A program made the position numbers and the translations under genes. A stretch of DNA of 64,000 bases from JBNKHG01 sp050290225 (GTDB lineage Bacteria; Pseudomonadota; Gammaproteobacteria; Pseudomonadales; Cellvibrionaceae). This document shows positions 63,768 through 64,000 of this stretch, one piece after another; the stretch's first letter is position 1, and every line of letters begins with the position of its first letter. The stretch spans positions 62,001-126,000 of the forward strand of contig JBNKHG010000026.1 in assembly GCA_050290225.1 (NCBI GenBank). The letters are read 5' to 3'. The notes beneath the pieces were generated by a model. That model had not been told where the DNA came from. It did no database searches and worked only from the letters and a program-made list of their open reading frames with translations.

Positions 63768-64000
63768 TTATGCCACCTCTTGTCCAGCCTGTACCGCCTT
63801 CTCCACTGCGTCGATCACGGTCTGGATACGCTTGTGCTTCATTTTCATCGAAGCCTTATTCACGATTAAACGCGAGCTGATATCGGCGATGAATTCCCGC
63901 GGCTCCAAACCGTTGGCGCGCAGGGTATTACCGGTATCCACGATGTCCACGATCTCGTCGGCCAGATTCATGATCGGTGCCAATTCCATCGCGCCGTAAA
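63768..64000 (-). CDS. hisG: ATP phosphoribosyltransferase HisG, C-terminal part (cut by window edge)
   Basis: The last ~77 residues of HisG, the first enzyme of histidine synthesis. YGAMELAP, DEIVDIVDTGNTLRANGLEP and ISSRLIVNKASMKMK are the conserved C-terminal end of the catalytic domain of short-form HisG, which needs HisZ as regulatory partner; the stop falls soon after, so no long-form regulatory domain follows. The 5' part lies beyond base 64000. Confidence 0.94.
   Translation of the reverse strand, partial: YGAMELAPIMNLADEIVDIVDTGNTLRANGLEPREFIADISSRLIVNKASMKMKHKRIQTVIDAVEKAVQAGQEVA

Overview
The window reads as a chromosome segment of a marine-type gammaproteobacterium. From pilA to hisG the gene order follows the Pseudomonas backbone: pilA/pilB-pilC-pilD-coaE-yacG, mutT, argJ, secA, lpxC, the full dcw division/cell-wall cluster, rnpB, rsmI, lpoA-yraN-diaA-dolP, sspB-sspA, pet genes, rpsI-rplM, zapE, zapG, a DegS/AlgW protease and hisD-hisG. 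A PEP-CTERM secreted protein and a TonB receptor of the type common in Halieaceae, Spongiibacteraceae and Cellvibrionaceae point to that part of the Gammaproteobacteria; this placement is inference, not a measured phylogeny.

Layout. 1-3164 (+): the end of a surface-polysaccharide operon (WbpD-like acetyltransferase, WbpE-like aminotransferase, a second hexapeptide acyltransferase, a flippase-like membrane protein). 3156-6519 (-): type IV pilin PilA with a sigma-54 promoter, then a GT-C-like membrane protein with TPRs and a polyprenyl-phosphate-type GT2, together a plausible pilin-glycosylation cassette. 6849-11609 (+): pilB, pilC, pilD, a heptamer repeat, coaE, yacG. 11616-18260 (-): mutT, argJ, secA, an M23 peptidase, lpxC. 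18440-35760 (-): ftsZ, ftsA, ftsQ, ddl, murC, murG, ftsW, murD, mraY, murF, murE, ftsI, ftsL, rsmH and mraZ, mostly with overlapping or near-touching genes, behind a promoter carrying four MraZ boxes.

35761-42204 is an accessory stretch placed around rnpB: a lamin-tail/PEP-CTERM protein, a secreted trypsin-like protease, rnpB itself (- strand) with tandem partial copies of its own 3' end, and a TonB-dependent receptor. 42232-46770: rsmI, lpoA, yraN, diaA, dolP (envelope and replication-control genes). 46862-53046 is a second accessory block: thiolase, lemA, an M48 peptidase with a TerB-like tail, a Yip1 protein and cysK. 53118-64000 returns to the backbone. Here cytochrome b and cytochrome c1 are encoded as one 685-residue polypeptide, the most unusual single gene in the window.

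Functionally the window is dominated by envelope growth: peptidoglycan precursor synthesis (MurC-G, MraY, Ddl), the divisome (FtsZ, A, Q, W, I, L, with ZapE and ZapG), its activators (LpoA, DolP), lipid A synthesis (LpxC), secretion (SecA) and type IV pili. I saw no CRISPR array, insertion sequence, prophage or tRNA gene. The best candidates for new biology are the b-c1 fusion, the rnpB 3'-end repeat array, the pilin-linked glycosyltransferase pair, and the LemA/M48-TerB pair.
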